A stretch of 64,000 bases of DNA from Ruminococcus sp. (lineage in GTDB: Bacteria; Bacillota; Clostridia; Oscillospirales; Ruminococcaceae). Under the pieces are notes generated by a model that ran no database searches, had not been told where the DNA came from, and was given only the letters and a program-made list of their open reading frames with translations. How positions within the stretch are numbered: the first letter of the stretch is position 1; the number at the start of each line of letters is the position of its first letter. Positions 1 through 8,993 of the stretch are shown here, piece after piece. The stretch covers positions 80,765 through 144,764 of the forward strand of contig JAIDTI010000023.1 in the NCBI GenBank assembly GCA_029060755.1, read 5' to 3'. The position numbers and the translations under genes were made by a program.

Positions 1-560
1 ATTTCCGATACTTGTAACGCTTTCGGGAATCGTTACTGATGTCAGACCTGAAGCATAAAATGCCCCTTCTCCGATATATGTAACGCTGTCAGGAATCGTT
101 ACTGATGTCAGACCTGAACCAGAAAATGCTCCTTTTCCGATACTTGTAACACTTTCGGGAATCGTTACTGATGTCAGACCCGAACAATCCATAAATACCC
201 CTACTCCGATACTTGTAATGCTGTCGGGAATCGTTACTGATGTCAGACCCCAACAATCCCTGAATGCATAAGACCCGATACTTGTAACGCTGTCAGGAAT
301 CGTTACTGATTTCAGATGCCAACACTTATAAAATGCATCTCTTCCGATACTTGTAACGCTTTCGGGAATAGTTACTGATGTCAGACCTGAACAATCATAA
401 AATACCCCTTCTTCGATACTTGTAATACTTTCAGGAATCGTTACTGATGTCAGACCTGAACAACCCTGAAATGCCTTATCTCCGATACTTGTAACGCTTT
501 CGGGAATTGTTATTGATGTAAGACCTGAACAATTATAAAATGCAGAATATCTGATACTTG
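1..560 (-). repeat. tandem 66-69 bp repeats encoding LRR_5 units
   Basis: About eight in-frame units at 66 or 69 bp spacing share long nearly identical blocks (for example GGAATCGTTACTGATGTCAG). Conservation at silent sites suggests recent expansion or gene conversion, not only protein-level selection. Confidence 0.8.
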
Positions 561-807
561 TAACAGACAAGCCCTCAATTTCAGCAGGAATAACAACTTC
601 TGTTGCTTCTTTGTCACAGCCTGAAATCTCAACATAATCGCTGTATTTTTTGTATGTAAGCTGTTCATATGTTCCCTCTGTATATTCTTTCTCATCAACC
701 GCATCTGCTGTAATTACAGTATTGCTTGTCACATTCGCAGAAGTCGGCATAACTCCGCCCACAATACAGCAGGCAAGAACACCTGCAAAAATCTTATTCA
801 TATTCAT
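1..807 (-). CDS. BspA-like leucine-rich-repeat secreted protein (3' end outside window)
   Basis: Open from the ATG at 807 to the window edge (269 codons), so the C-terminus is missing. A good site (GGAGG, 816-820) precedes the start. The N-terminus (MNMNKIFAGVLACCIVGG) is a signal peptide, followed by about 45 residues of spacer and then LRR_5 (BspA/TpLRR) units of 22-23 residues with the core SGLTSVTIPESVTSIG. Such proteins are surface or secreted and are usually linked to adhesion or binding; no enzymatic role can be read here. The repeats are nearly identical at DNA level. A C-terminal dockerin or anchor may lie beyond the window. The family is clear; the ligand is unknown. Confidence 0.85.
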   Translation of the reverse strand, partial: MNMNKIFAGVLACCIVGGVMPTSANVTSNTVITADAVDEKEYTEGTYEQLTYKKYSDYVEISGCDKEATEVVIPAEIEGLSVTSIRYSAFYNCSGLTSITIPESVTSIGDKAFQGCSGLTSVTIPESITSIEEGVFYDCSGLTSVTIPESVTSIGRDAFYKCWHLKSVTIPDSVTSIGSYAFRDCWGLTSVTIPDSITSIGVGVFMDCSGLTSVTIPESVTSIGKGAFSGSGLTSVTIPDSVTYIGEGAFYASGLTSVTIPESVTSIGN

Positions 808-839
808 GATAAAAACCTCCGTTTGAATCTGTTTGTATT

Positions 840-868
840 ATTATAACATTTTTTTCGTGATATGTCAA
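840..868 (-). promoter_or_regulatory. promoter of the BspA-like gene
   Basis: On the minus strand, TTGACA (863-868) and TATAAT (840-845) are separated by 17 bp, placed just upstream of the ribosome site at 816-820. Confidence 0.7.
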
Positions 869-880
869 GTTATTTTGGTT

Positions 881-910
881 AAAAAAGTGAACCCGATTGA
901 ACAGGTTCAC
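881..910 (-). terminator. terminator after the GH74 gene
   Basis: Stem GTGAACC/GGTTCAC (887-893 with 904-910) with a ten-base loop. On the minus strand it is followed by a run of six T, just after the GH74 stop. Confidence 0.75.
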
Positions 911-923
911 AGTTTTTATGATA

Positions 924-3590
924 TTATTCAGAAGTATCAGGGAGCTTGCTTATCTGCTTTGCTTCAAGTTTCTGGAGTGCAAGAGCGTCAAGACCTGTTA
1001 CACCGTCGCCGACGTTACAGCAGTCCGCATTTGCAAGACCCTGTTCAGAAAGAGCGTACTTGTCTTTGTTTCCGAGATGCTGTACAATTGCTGTTGCATC
1101 AGCAATATTTACTTCTTCGTCGCAATTTGCGTCACCAAGAAGTGAAACAGCAACAGAAACTATAGTTGTAGTGGTTGTTGTACCTGATGTTGCAGGAGCT
1201 TTTGTTGTGGTAGGAGTTGTTGATGATGTGCCGACATTTTCAGCAAGTTTTCCGCATACAATACCAGCTCCGACTGTTGACATGAATACTGTACCAAATT
1301 CATTCATATCGCCGACAAGGAAATTTCCGTTGCCTGTACCGCCGTAAAGTCTGTCAGTATTGATGCAGTCCCATGATTTACCGCCGTCAGTTGAACGGTA
1401 GATGCCTTCAACGTCTGTTTCAGACGGCTTGCCGTAGATAAAGAGAGTATTTACACCGCCCTCTTTTTCAGGTGCGCCATAGCCGACAGTTTTTGCATAG
1501 AATACATCAGTTTTTTCAGCTTTTGTGCCTTCCTCTGTAATGATATACAAGCCGTTCCAGCCGACAGCCATAGCAATTGTATCGCTTGTAACATAAGCAG
1601 GGTCGCCTGTATGGTCGCACATATCGTATTTGCAGATTGGATTTTCCTCCCATGTCTTGCCATAGTCGTGACTTACGTACATGGAGTAGTGACATTCGTC
1701 AAAAGTAGGTTCTTTTTTGTTAGGGTCAGAACTCCAGTACTGGTTATATGTGATAGCAGAAGCGTAAACAAGGGACGGGTCTTCAGGGTCAACAAGAATA
1801 TAGGACGGTTTGTCGCCTCTTATGCCTGTTGCATCTTCCCATGTCCTGCCGAAGTCGTCAGAATATACAAGCGAACCGCTTTCCTTGCCGGATTTGATAA
1901 TTCTGTACTTGTCTTCAGAAAGCTGTGTTATAGCAGCCTTACCGCCTGTAGAAACTTTCATTCCTCTCCATGTCTTACCGCCGTCAAGAGTATAGTAACC
2001 GCTTGCCTGATTATTTGCGTCACCCTCTGCTATACGAATCATAACATCAGGATTCTGCGGACAATATGCAATAGCAGAAGTTGAACCCATGTTCGGCTTG
2101 TACTGTTCGGGTATTGCATTTATGTCTCTGTGGATAAAGCCGTCATAGTCGCCGATTGCGGAGAAGTTCTCACCGCCCGGAACACTTACAAAGTCAAGAG
2201 CAACAACTTCCTCAACGCCGTCGGGCTGGAAATAGAACTGAACTCCCTTTTCGTCCCATACGTTATCGCAGGCGAAAACGCCGTTGCCTGATGTTAGAAG
2301 TATTCTGTCGGAATTTCGTGGGTCAATGATAATACTGCTTCCCCAGTGACAAGCCTTGCCGTAAATCCAGTCGTAGCCGTTTGTACCCATATAGTTTGAT
2401 ACCTGCCACTTCTCACCCCATGGACCTTCCTCTGCACCGGGAGTAATATCCTGCCATGTTTCACCGCCGTCAGTTGAACGGAAAAACTGGTCGCCCCATG
2501 CAGGAGAAGCATCTTCAGTCCATGCTTCATAGAGTTGAGAACCCCATACACCGCAAGTTCTTGCAAGAAGCTTATTAGGGTCGCTTCTGTCTGCCTCAAT
2601 CATACCGACAGCCTGGTCACTGACAGAAAGTTTAGTAACCGTGCCGTCTTTGATGTTGTACTTGTATGCACCGCCTGCCATACCTGCAAAAGCAAGACCT
2701 GCAATATAAGTAAAGAAAAGATTTCCCTGACCGTCATTTGTTATGGAAAGCGGATAATTTTCTGTCGGCAAATCTTTTGTAAGAACGGTGAATTTGTCGT
2801 CCTTTACGTCTGCAACGTGTATATTAGCCTGACCTGTAACGGAAGTACCAACATATACTTTACCGCCCTCAATGTGAATACAGCCGATACCGTTCTGCTG
2901 ATTGTACTCTTTAGTAGGTTCAGTACCTCTTACCATATTATCTGTCCACATAGGGTACTTGAGTTCACCGGAGAACAGACCTAATTCATCATAGCCCATA
3001 ACCGGATTCCATGTTTTACCGCCGTCGGTGGACTTGATAAGACCTGATTTGCCTGCTGTAACGTCACCGCCTGCATAGATAGTGTCGGTGTTGTCGGGGT
3101 CAATTGCAATAGGCTCAATACACTCACGACCGTCACCGTTTCCGTGTACCTGAATATGTTCGGTTACATCTGATTGTGTGAACGTTTTACCGCCGTCAGT
3201 AGTTTTGAAGATAACAGTACGTGCATCACTGAAATAAGCACAACCGCAGAGGAAATAAGCGGTATTATCGTCCGTCGGGTCGATTGCGATACCTTTTACA
3301 GACAACAAACCTCTGTCAGCTTCATTAAGGAAAGCGAAAAGCTGTTCCCATTCATTTTTTTCATAGTTGTACTTGTAAGCACCGCCGACATCTGTACGGA
3401 GATACATTTCTTTTTGTCCTGACACGATACCTGAAACGAATCCTGCTCCGCCTATTTTTACAGAATCCCATACCATAGTATCTGTTATATCTTTTGCAGA
3501 TACATTGACAAGACTGTTTGCAGGTGTAAGGCATATTATGCTCATGCAGAGAGCCAGCGCACCTGACATAGTTTTCTTGAGTAATTTCAT
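924..3590 (-). CDS. GH74 xyloglucanase with C-terminal type I dockerin
   Basis: This 888-residue protein has a signal peptide (about 1-32), a long GH74 region made of two beta-propellers with repeated Asp-box motifs (STDGGKTW type), a Thr-rich linker (about 775-815) and a dockerin (about 815-888). The RTDVGG motif near residue 67 and the GDYDGF motif mid-protein match the places where GH74 enzymes carry their catalytic Asp residues. The dockerin shows two calcium-loop repeats (GDANCDEEVNIADA and ADCCNVGDGVTGLDA). Family knowledge: GH74 enzymes hydrolyse the beta-1,4-glucan backbone of xyloglucan, and dockerins attach enzymes to scaffoldin cohesins. So this is probably a cellulosomal plant cell wall enzyme. 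It has its own promoter and terminator. Confidence 0.93.
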   Translation of the reverse strand: MKLLKKTMSGALALCMSIICLTPANSLVNVSAKDITDTMVWDSVKIGGAGFVSGIVSGQKEMYLRTDVGGAYKYNYEKNEWEQLFAFLNEADRGLLSVKGIAIDPTDDNTAYFLCGCAYFSDARTVIFKTTDGGKTFTQSDVTEHIQVHGNGDGRECIEPIAIDPDNTDTIYAGGDVTAGKSGLIKSTDGGKTWNPVMGYDELGLFSGELKYPMWTDNMVRGTEPTKEYNQQNGIGCIHIEGGKVYVGTSVTGQANIHVADVKDDKFTVLTKDLPTENYPLSITNDGQGNLFFTYIAGLAFAGMAGGAYKYNIKDGTVTKLSVSDQAVGMIEADRSDPNKLLARTCGVWGSQLYEAWTEDASPAWGDQFFRSTDGGETWQDITPGAEEGPWGEKWQVSNYMGTNGYDWIYGKACHWGSSIIIDPRNSDRILLTSGNGVFACDNVWDEKGVQFYFQPDGVEEVVALDFVSVPGGENFSAIGDYDGFIHRDINAIPEQYKPNMGSTSAIAYCPQNPDVMIRIAEGDANNQASGYYTLDGGKTWRGMKVSTGGKAAITQLSEDKYRIIKSGKESGSLVYSDDFGRTWEDATGIRGDKPSYILVDPEDPSLVYASAITYNQYWSSDPNKKEPTFDECHYSMYVSHDYGKTWEENPICKYDMCDHTGDPAYVTSDTIAMAVGWNGLYIITEEGTKAEKTDVFYAKTVGYGAPEKEGGVNTLFIYGKPSETDVEGIYRSTDGGKSWDCINTDRLYGGTGNGNFLVGDMNEFGTVFMSTVGAGIVCGKLAENVGTSSTTPTTTKAPATSGTTTTTTIVSVAVSLLGDANCDEEVNIADATAIVQHLGNKDKYALSEQGLANADCCNVGDGVTGLDALALQKLEAKQISKLPDTSE

Positions 3591-3623
3591 ATTATCAACT
3601 CCGAAATATTTTTTTGTAATTTA

Positions 3624-3652
3624 ATTCTATCATTTTTTTTATTGAAAGTCAA
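3624..3652 (-). promoter_or_regulatory. promoter of the GH74-dockerin gene
   Basis: On the minus strand, TTGACT (3647-3652) and TAGAAT (3624-3629) with a 17 bp spacer, 34 bp from the start codon. Confidence 0.6.
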
Positions 3653-3729
3653 GGAAAATGGATATTTTTAAAATATTAATTTAGGATAAAATTTTTTCAT
3701 ATTATGGGAAAAAAAATTATTGTAATCCA

Positions 3730-3758
3730 TTGAAAAATCCGTAAATTTGTGATATAAT
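3730..3758 (+). promoter_or_regulatory. promoter of the decarboxylase-holB operon
   Basis: TTGAAA (3730-3735), 17 bp, TATAAT (3753-3758). It is the only clear promoter before the six closely packed genes ending at 8345. Confidence 0.7.
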
Positions 3759-3792
3759 CAGTATACAGCATCATAAAAAAGAGGTGAACGCA

Positions 3793-4089
3793 TTGTCAAG
3801 GCGTGAGGCATACAGCGAAACTTTTACAGGCAGAGCTGATGAGAGAATAAGAGTTATTTTAGGTGAAAGCAAGGGCGAATCGGAACATAGCAGACTGAAA
3901 AAAATTCTTGTGAAAGTGATACAGAACGAACTTACAGAAAAACAGCGCAACATTGTACTTATGTACTACTATAAAAATATGGATATGACGGAAATTTCAA
4001 AGCATACAGGCGTAACAGTACAAGCCGTATCTGCGACTATGGCAAGGGCAAGACTGCGTATCTATAAAATACTGAAATACTATATATAA
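3793..4089 (+). CDS. small sigma-70 region 4-like HTH protein
   Basis: The protein is 98 residues when started at the TTG at 3793, six bases after the ribosome site GAGGTG (3781-3786); a GTG at 3784 is possible but overlaps that site. The C-terminal half (LTEKQRNIVLMYYYKNMDMT then EISKHTGVTVQAVSATMARA) is a sigma region 4 / LuxR-type helix-turn-helix. No region 2 is seen, so it is not a full sigma factor. It heads the operon with the decarboxylase and holB, and its stop nearly abuts the next gene. It may be a DNA-binding regulator or a remnant of a sigma factor; the target is unknown. Confidence 0.7.
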   Translation: MSRREAYSETFTGRADERIRVILGESKGESEHSRLKKILVKVIQNELTEKQRNIVLMYYYKNMDMTEISKHTGVTVQAVSATMARARLRIYKILKYYI

Positions 4090-4100
4090 TGGAGTTGAAT

Positions 4101-5405
4101 ATGAATACACCTATAGTTGATTTTCTTGAAAAATATACTGCATCTGATACAGTCCGCTGTCATATGCCGGGGCATAAGGGGAAAAACGGTATCTACAGAT
4201 ATGATATTACAGAGATAAAGGGTGCGGACAGCTTGTTTGAAGCGAACGGAATAATACTTGAAAGCGAAAAAAATATGTCCATGCTTTACAGTACAAAAGC
4301 ATCTTTTTACTCTGTATCAGGCTCAACACTATGTATACAGGCAATGCTTTTTGCTATGAAACTGGAGAACAGAAAGATTATAGCAGTCCGTAACGCTCAC
4401 AGGGCATTTATAAATGCTTCTGCACTTCTTAATCTTGATGTTGAATGGATTCTGCCCGACTACAGAACAGGTATACTTTCAGGCAGAATTGATTTACAGC
4501 AGGTTGAGGACAGACTGAAAGCAACTGAAAACGGTTGTTTGTACGTCACATCTCCCGATTATACTGGCAGAATGGCTGATATAAAGTCGCTTGCGGAAAT
4601 ATGCCACAGATACGGTGCTGTACTTCTGGTGGACAATGCACACGGCGCACATCTTCATTTTTTCCCTGAAAGTCGTCACCCTATAGCAATCGGGGCTGAT
4701 ATATGTTGCGATTCTGCGCACAAAATGCTTGTCGGTCTGACAGGTTCGGCAGTTCTGCATACATCAAGTGAAAAGTATGCACGTATTTTAAGACAGTGCA
4801 TGAGCATATTTGCTTCAACAAGTCCGTCTTATCTTATACTTGCATCTCTTGATTTGTGCTGTAAGTATATTGACGAAAAAATAAAAGATGACATACTGAA
4901 AAATCTGCAATACATAGAGGATTTCAGAAATGATTACAAAGGGCTTGTGTTATCAGAGAGCGACCCTTTTCATATTACAATGAATACAGCGAAATATGGT
5001 TACAACGGTAATGAATTTGCCGAAAATCTGCGTAAAAACGGCATAGAATGTGAATATTCCGATGATAATACTATTATCCTACTCATGTCGCCCGTGAATA
5101 TGGCAGACGACTATACAAGAATTTCAGAAGCTCTTGAAACTTCTTTTGAAACGACAGATATAGATTATATTCCTGATATGCCTTTTCTGAAAAAGTTACC
5201 CGAAAAAGCAATGACTATAGGACAAGCGGTATATATGCCATGTGAGGAGATTCCCATAGAACACGCAGAGGGCAGAATTTGCGCATCTGTAAAAGTTCCT
5301 TGTCCGCCTGCAATACCTATAGCAGTAAGCGGTGAAATAATAGACAGCAACTGCATAGAAATATACAGAAGATACGGAATAAAAAGGGTTATGGTGATTA
5401 AGTGA
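4101..5405 (+). CDS. Orn/Lys/Arg decarboxylase family PLP enzyme (YaaO-like)
   Basis: Fold-type I PLP enzyme of about 434 residues. The motif DSAHKMLVGLTGSAVLH contains the SxHK lysine that binds PLP, and VDNAHGAHLHF supplies the PLP-ring Asp/His region. The N-terminal CHMPGHKGK is typical of the Orn/Lys/Arg decarboxylase major domain. I prefer the ATG at 4101 because GGAG (4091-4094) lies six bases upstream; the ATG at 4089 overlaps the previous stop. Family members make cadaverine, putrescine or agmatine; the substrate cannot be decided here. In Bacillus, yaaO lies in the same neighbourhood as holB and yaaT, which supports the name. Confidence 0.85.
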   Translation: MNTPIVDFLEKYTASDTVRCHMPGHKGKNGIYRYDITEIKGADSLFEANGIILESEKNMSMLYSTKASFYSVSGSTLCIQAMLFAMKLENRKIIAVRNAHRAFINASALLNLDVEWILPDYRTGILSGRIDLQQVEDRLKATENGCLYVTSPDYTGRMADIKSLAEICHRYGAVLLVDNAHGAHLHFFPESRHPIAIGADICCDSAHKMLVGLTGSAVLHTSSEKYARILRQCMSIFASTSPSYLILASLDLCCKYIDEKIKDDILKNLQYIEDFRNDYKGLVLSESDPFHITMNTAKYGYNGNEFAENLRKNGIECEYSDDNTIILLMSPVNMADDYTRISEALETSFETTDIDYIPDMPFLKKLPEKAMTIGQAVYMPCEEIPIEHAEGRICASVKVPCPPAIPIAVSGEIIDSNCIEIYRRYGIKRVMVIK

Positions 5406-6394
5406 AAAAAATATACGGAAACAAATATCTTATTGATACTCTTGATAAAATGAACGTCAGCGGAAAAACAGCCCACGCACTTATACTTTACGGCGAAAGA
5501 GGTTCGGGAAAAAAACTGATTGCCGATTATTATACATCTCTGTTGCTTTGCGAAAATACGCAGGACGGTAAGCCATGCGGAAAGTGTAATTCGTGCAGAA
5601 ATGCGGAATCCCATGTTCACCCTGATGTTACCTATGTAAAGACGGACGGAAAACTTGAGGGGTATTCCGTAAAGACTGCAAGAGAAATTATTTCAGATGC
5701 TTTCATAAAGCCGAACAACAGTTCGGGCAGAAAGATTTATATATTCCGTGACTGCCGTAATATGAGCGTACAAACTCAAAATATGCTTCTTAAACTCATT
5801 GAAGAACCGCCGGATTATGCTTATTTTATCTTCACGGCTGAATCAAAATATGAATTTCTTGCAACTATTATTTCACGCTGTATATGTATCGGCGTTGCAC
5901 TTTGTACGGCGCAGGAAGCTGAAATATCACTTGCTGAATCGGGATATAATCAGACTGAAATAAAAAAAGCTGTAGACTGTTTTCACGGAAATATCGGGAA
6001 ATGTATTGAGTATATTTCAGATGAAAAAGTGCGTAATCAGATTGATTTGACAAAACGCATAGCAGATAGTATAATAAAAGGCAACGAATATGAACTGAAT
6101 GTTATTTTTTATTCTGTAGGCAGTGAACGCAATGAACTTTACAGCGTTTTTTCAGTTATCGATAATCTTGTAAGGGACTGCGCTGTACTTATACAGGATA
6201 AAAATGCAGAGAATATTGGTTGTTTTCGTGATTCAGCACTTGCACTTGCAGATATTATGTCATCATATCAGGCGATACAGATTCATAATAAAATTGAGGA
6301 GGCATGGAAAGCTATACAGGCAAATGTAAATGCTTCTCTTGCCGTAACTTGTCTTTGTGCTGAAATTATGCAGATAAGGAGTGGAAAATTTTGA
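5402..6394 (+). CDS. holB: DNA polymerase III delta' subunit
   Basis: This is the 330-residue clamp-loader subunit. It has a Walker A-like GERGSGKK (31-38), a zinc site of four Cys (50, 59, 62, 65), the LLKLIEEPP segment and the SRC motif (IISRCICIG) of AAA+ clamp loaders. It starts at a GTG that overlaps the decarboxylase stop by four bases, so translation is probably coupled. In the replisome it works with delta and tau/gamma to load the beta clamp. Followed by yaaT with a four-base overlap, the same order as in other Firmicutes. Confidence 0.9.
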   Translation: MKKIYGNKYLIDTLDKMNVSGKTAHALILYGERGSGKKLIADYYTSLLLCENTQDGKPCGKCNSCRNAESHVHPDVTYVKTDGKLEGYSVKTAREIISDAFIKPNNSSGRKIYIFRDCRNMSVQTQNMLLKLIEEPPDYAYFIFTAESKYEFLATIISRCICIGVALCTAQEAEISLAESGYNQTEIKKAVDCFHGNIGKCIEYISDEKVRNQIDLTKRIADSIIKGNEYELNVIFYSVGSERNELYSVFSVIDNLVRDCAVLIQDKNAENIGCFRDSALALADIMSSYQAIQIHNKIEEAWKAIQANVNASLAVTCLCAEIMQIRSGKF

Positions 6395-7257
6395 AAGAGA
6401 TAGTCGGAATAAGATTTAAAAAGGGCGGAAAGGTTTACTATTTTTCGCCTGAAGGAATAAAATTTGAACTTGGTGAATGTGCCGTTGTTGATACGGCAAG
6501 AGGTATAGAATGTGGAGAGATTGTTATTGCAAATCGTGAAATAGAGGACAATGCAATATCATCACCGCTGAAACCGATTCTGCGCAAGGCAGATGAAAAA
6601 GACCTTAAAACAGTTGAGAAAAACAAGCAGAAAGAGAAAGAAGCTTTTGCTATATGTGAGGAGAAAATAAAACTCCGAAAGATGAAAATGAATCTTATAG
6701 ATGTTGAATGGGCATTTGATAACAGCAAGATTCTGTTTTATTTTACGGCAGAAACAAGAATTGATTTCCGTGAACTTGTAAAAGATTTGGCTGGTGTATT
6801 CCGTACACGTATTGAACTCCGTCAGATTGGTGTCAGAGATGAAGCAAAAGTCCTTGGCGGTCTTGGAATATGCGGGCGTGAATTTTGCTGTAAGGGATAT
6901 ATGGGCGACTTCAACCCTGTTTCGATTAAAATGGCAAAGGAGCAGGGACTTTCTCTGAATCCCACAAAAATTTCAGGTACTTGTGGCAGACTTATGTGTT
7001 GTCTCAAAAATGAACAGCCTGCTTATGATGCACTTCTCAAAATAACGCCAAAAGTCGGCGCAGTGGTAGTAACTCCCGAAGGTGACAAAGGCAAGGTTAT
7101 TGAAGTAAATCTGATTACGGGAAAACTGAAAGTAAAAACAGACAAATCAGAAGTACCGGCTACATTGGACAGAAACGAAGTAAAACTGCTAAAAGACGCT
7201 GAAATCAAGCTGAATAAAGAGGAAATGCGTGCATTGAAAAATCTTGAGGAAAAATAA
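6391..7257 (+). CDS. yaaT: PSP1-domain protein YaaT/RicT
   Basis: The 288-residue PSP1 protein has the typical Cys-rich centre: GICGREFCCKGY followed by SGTCGRLMCC, near residues 155-215, with the conserved FNPVSIKMAKEQ segment between. Starts at a TTG (6391) that overlaps the holB stop, with AAGGAG a few bases upstream. In Bacillus subtilis, YaaT (RicT) forms the Y-complex with YlbF and YmcA, binds iron-sulfur clusters and affects RNase Y-dependent mRNA processing; that role is known from the family, not visible here. Confidence 0.9.
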   Translation: MKEIVGIRFKKGGKVYYFSPEGIKFELGECAVVDTARGIECGEIVIANREIEDNAISSPLKPILRKADEKDLKTVEKNKQKEKEAFAICEEKIKLRKMKMNLIDVEWAFDNSKILFYFTAETRIDFRELVKDLAGVFRTRIELRQIGVRDEAKVLGGLGICGREFCCKGYMGDFNPVSIKMAKEQGLSLNPTKISGTCGRLMCCLKNEQPAYDALLKITPKVGAVVVTPEGDKGKVIEVNLITGKLKVKTDKSEVPATLDRNEVKLLKDAEIKLNKEEMRALKNLEEK

Positions 7258-7258
7258 T

Positions 7259-7885
7259 ATGCAGAAGACAAACTATGGAAAAATGCTTGATACTAAGCTT
7301 GAATATCTTGCAAAAAACGGCGAAAAACCGTCGCTTATGCTTCATGCGTGCTGTGCGCCGTGTTCAAGTCATACTCTGCTTTATCTTTATAATCATTTTG
7401 ATATAACTGTATTTTTTTTCAATCCGAACATAGCACCTGAATCCGAATACGATTTCAGAAAACAGGAGCTGAAAAGACTTATTGCTGAAATGAATCTTGA
7501 TGTAAAAATGATTGATGCCGACTATAATCCGCAACCTTTCTATGAGCTTGCAAGAGGACTTGAAAATCTTTCCGAAAGAGGATTGAGATGCCAGAGATGT
7601 ATTGAATACCGACTGCGCAGGACTGCTGAATCAGCCAGAAATGCAGGTGCAGACTATTTCACAACTACGCTTACAATAAGTCCGCATAAAGACTGCGATT
7701 TCATTAATAAGTGCGGTGGTATGATTGCTGATGAAACGGGCGTGCAGTATCTTTTTTCGGATTTCAAGAAACATGACGGCTACAAACATTCTATCGAATT
7801 ATCAAAGCAGTATAATCTTTACAGACAGAATTATTGCGGTTGTATCTATAGTAAAAGGGGGAGTGAGAATGGGCAAGGAAGTTAA
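7259..7885 (+). CDS. queH: epoxyqueuosine reductase QueH
   Basis: This 208-residue protein has the QueH (formerly DUF208) signatures: HACCAPCSSH near residue 30, FFFNPNIAPESEYDFRK, the pair CQRC, TTLTISPHKD and the C-terminal YCGC. QueH reduces epoxyqueuosine to queuosine in tRNA wobble position 34, replacing QueG. The ATG at 7259 is chosen because GAGG (7246-7249) lies nine bases upstream; an in-frame TTG at 7244 is less likely. Lies one base after the yaaT stop. Confidence 0.9.
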   Translation: MQKTNYGKMLDTKLEYLAKNGEKPSLMLHACCAPCSSHTLLYLYNHFDITVFFFNPNIAPESEYDFRKQELKRLIAEMNLDVKMIDADYNPQPFYELARGLENLSERGLRCQRCIEYRLRRTAESARNAGADYFTTTLTISPHKDCDFINKCGGMIADETGVQYLFSDFKKHDGYKHSIELSKQYNLYRQNYCGCIYSKRGSENGQGS

Positions 7886-8345
7886 GACAAATGCAATGCG
7901 ATTTCTTGACAAATCAAAGATAGCATACACAATTCAGACTTATGAGTGTGAGGAATTTATCGACGGCGTACACGTTGCGGAAAAACTGAATCAGCCACTT
8001 GACGAAACATTCAAAACTCTCATAGCACAAGGCAAATCGGGAAATTATTATTGTTTTCTCCTGCCCGTTGCAATGGAGCTTGATTTGAAAAAGTCCGCAA
8101 GAAGTGTAGGTGAAAAATCGGTTGAACTGCTCCACGTTAAAGATATTACAAAGGTGACAGGCTATGTGCGTGGCGGTTGTACTCCCATAGGCATGAAAAA
8201 GCAGTTCATGACCGTAATTCACAAATCGGCTGAAAATCTGGAGCTGTTCTATATCAGTGGCGGACGTATCGGCACGCAGATAAGACTTTCACCAAATGAA
8301 CTTGTAAAAGCGATACGAGGAAAATTTGAAGATATAGTCTTGTAA
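7869..8345 (+). CDS. ybaK: Cys-tRNA(Pro)/Cys-tRNA(Cys) deacylase, YbaK/EbsC family
   Basis: From the ATG at 7869 (after GGGGGAGTGAG) this gives a 158-residue YbaK-type editing protein. The segments DETFKTLIAQGKSG, MELDLKKSARSVGEK and VTGYVRGGCTPIGMKK are characteristic. These proteins hydrolyse mischarged aminoacyl-tRNA in trans. The start overlaps the end of queH by 17 bases in another frame, so it closes the tRNA-related part of the operon. A terminator follows. Confidence 0.9.
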   Translation: MGKEVKTNAMRFLDKSKIAYTIQTYECEEFIDGVHVAEKLNQPLDETFKTLIAQGKSGNYYCFLLPVAMELDLKKSARSVGEKSVELLHVKDITKVTGYVRGGCTPIGMKKQFMTVIHKSAENLELFYISGGRIGTQIRLSPNELVKAIRGKFEDIVL

Positions 8346-8356
8346 AACCAACAAAA

Positions 8357-8397
8357 AAGCAGTTGCTGAAATCAATCGGCAACTGCTTTATCTTTTT
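8357..8397. terminator. bidirectional terminator between ybaK and hsp20
   Basis: Stem AAGCAGTTGC (8357-8366) with GCAACTGCTT (8379-8388), T-rich on both sides, between two convergent genes. Confidence 0.8.
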
Positions 8398-8830
8398 ACT
8401 TTATTTCAAGACTTTTTGAAACAGGTTCTTGCGGTTTTTTCTTTGGAAGTTCGATAGTAAGAATACCATTTTTGTATTCAGCAGAAATTTCCTCTGCATT
8501 TACGTCAGAAATACCGAAACTTCTCTTGAATGAGCCGTAGGAACGTTCACGGCGGATATATCTTCCGTTTTCGATATTGTTTTCCTCATTCTTTTCGGAC
8601 TTGCGTTCTGCTGAAATGGTGATATAGTCGCCTTTGATGTCAAGCTTGATGTCCTCTTTTTCAAAGCCGGGAAGTTCAGACTCCATAATATATTTATCGC
8701 CCATATCTCTTACATCAGTGCGACAAGTGTTGATTGCCATGCTTCCGCTTGAAAAGTCTCTGTCGAGTTCGTCGAGAGCATTGAAAATGCTGAAAGCGTT
8801 TCTTGTGAAAGGTGTTAAACCGTACATCAT
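8396..8830 (-). CDS. Hsp20/alpha-crystallin small heat-shock protein
   Basis: This is a 144-residue holdase. The alpha-crystallin domain runs from about residue 38 (TDVRDMGDKYIMESELPGF) to the conserved AEYKNGILTIELPKK strand, followed by a short tail ending SLEIK. AGGAGG sits eight bases before the start; a second in-frame ATG at 8827 is possible. Small heat-shock proteins bind unfolding proteins without ATP and hand them to DnaK/ClpB. A perfect CIRCE operator 164 bp upstream points to HrcA repression. Confidence 0.92.
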   Translation of the reverse strand: MMYGLTPFTRNAFSIFNALDELDRDFSSGSMAINTCRTDVRDMGDKYIMESELPGFEKEDIKLDIKGDYITISAERKSEKNEENNIENGRYIRRERSYGSFKRSFGISDVNAEEISAEYKNGILTIELPKKKPQEPVSKSLEIK

Positions 8831-8993
8831 AATAAATTCCTCCTGAAATACATTTTTTAATACTGATAGTTTATGTTCTTTCTTTTGAAATATACTTTGT
8901 GATTCATTGGAATCATTCCTTTCGTTTCATTGTCTATATAATACAGCGGTTTTTTGATGAGAATATTACAGTTATGTGAAAATCAGATGAAAT

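Noticed and set aside
1-560. CRISPR-like or non-coding tandem repeat
   Set aside because: The repeats stay in frame in an open reading frame with a signal peptide and match LRR_5 proteins.
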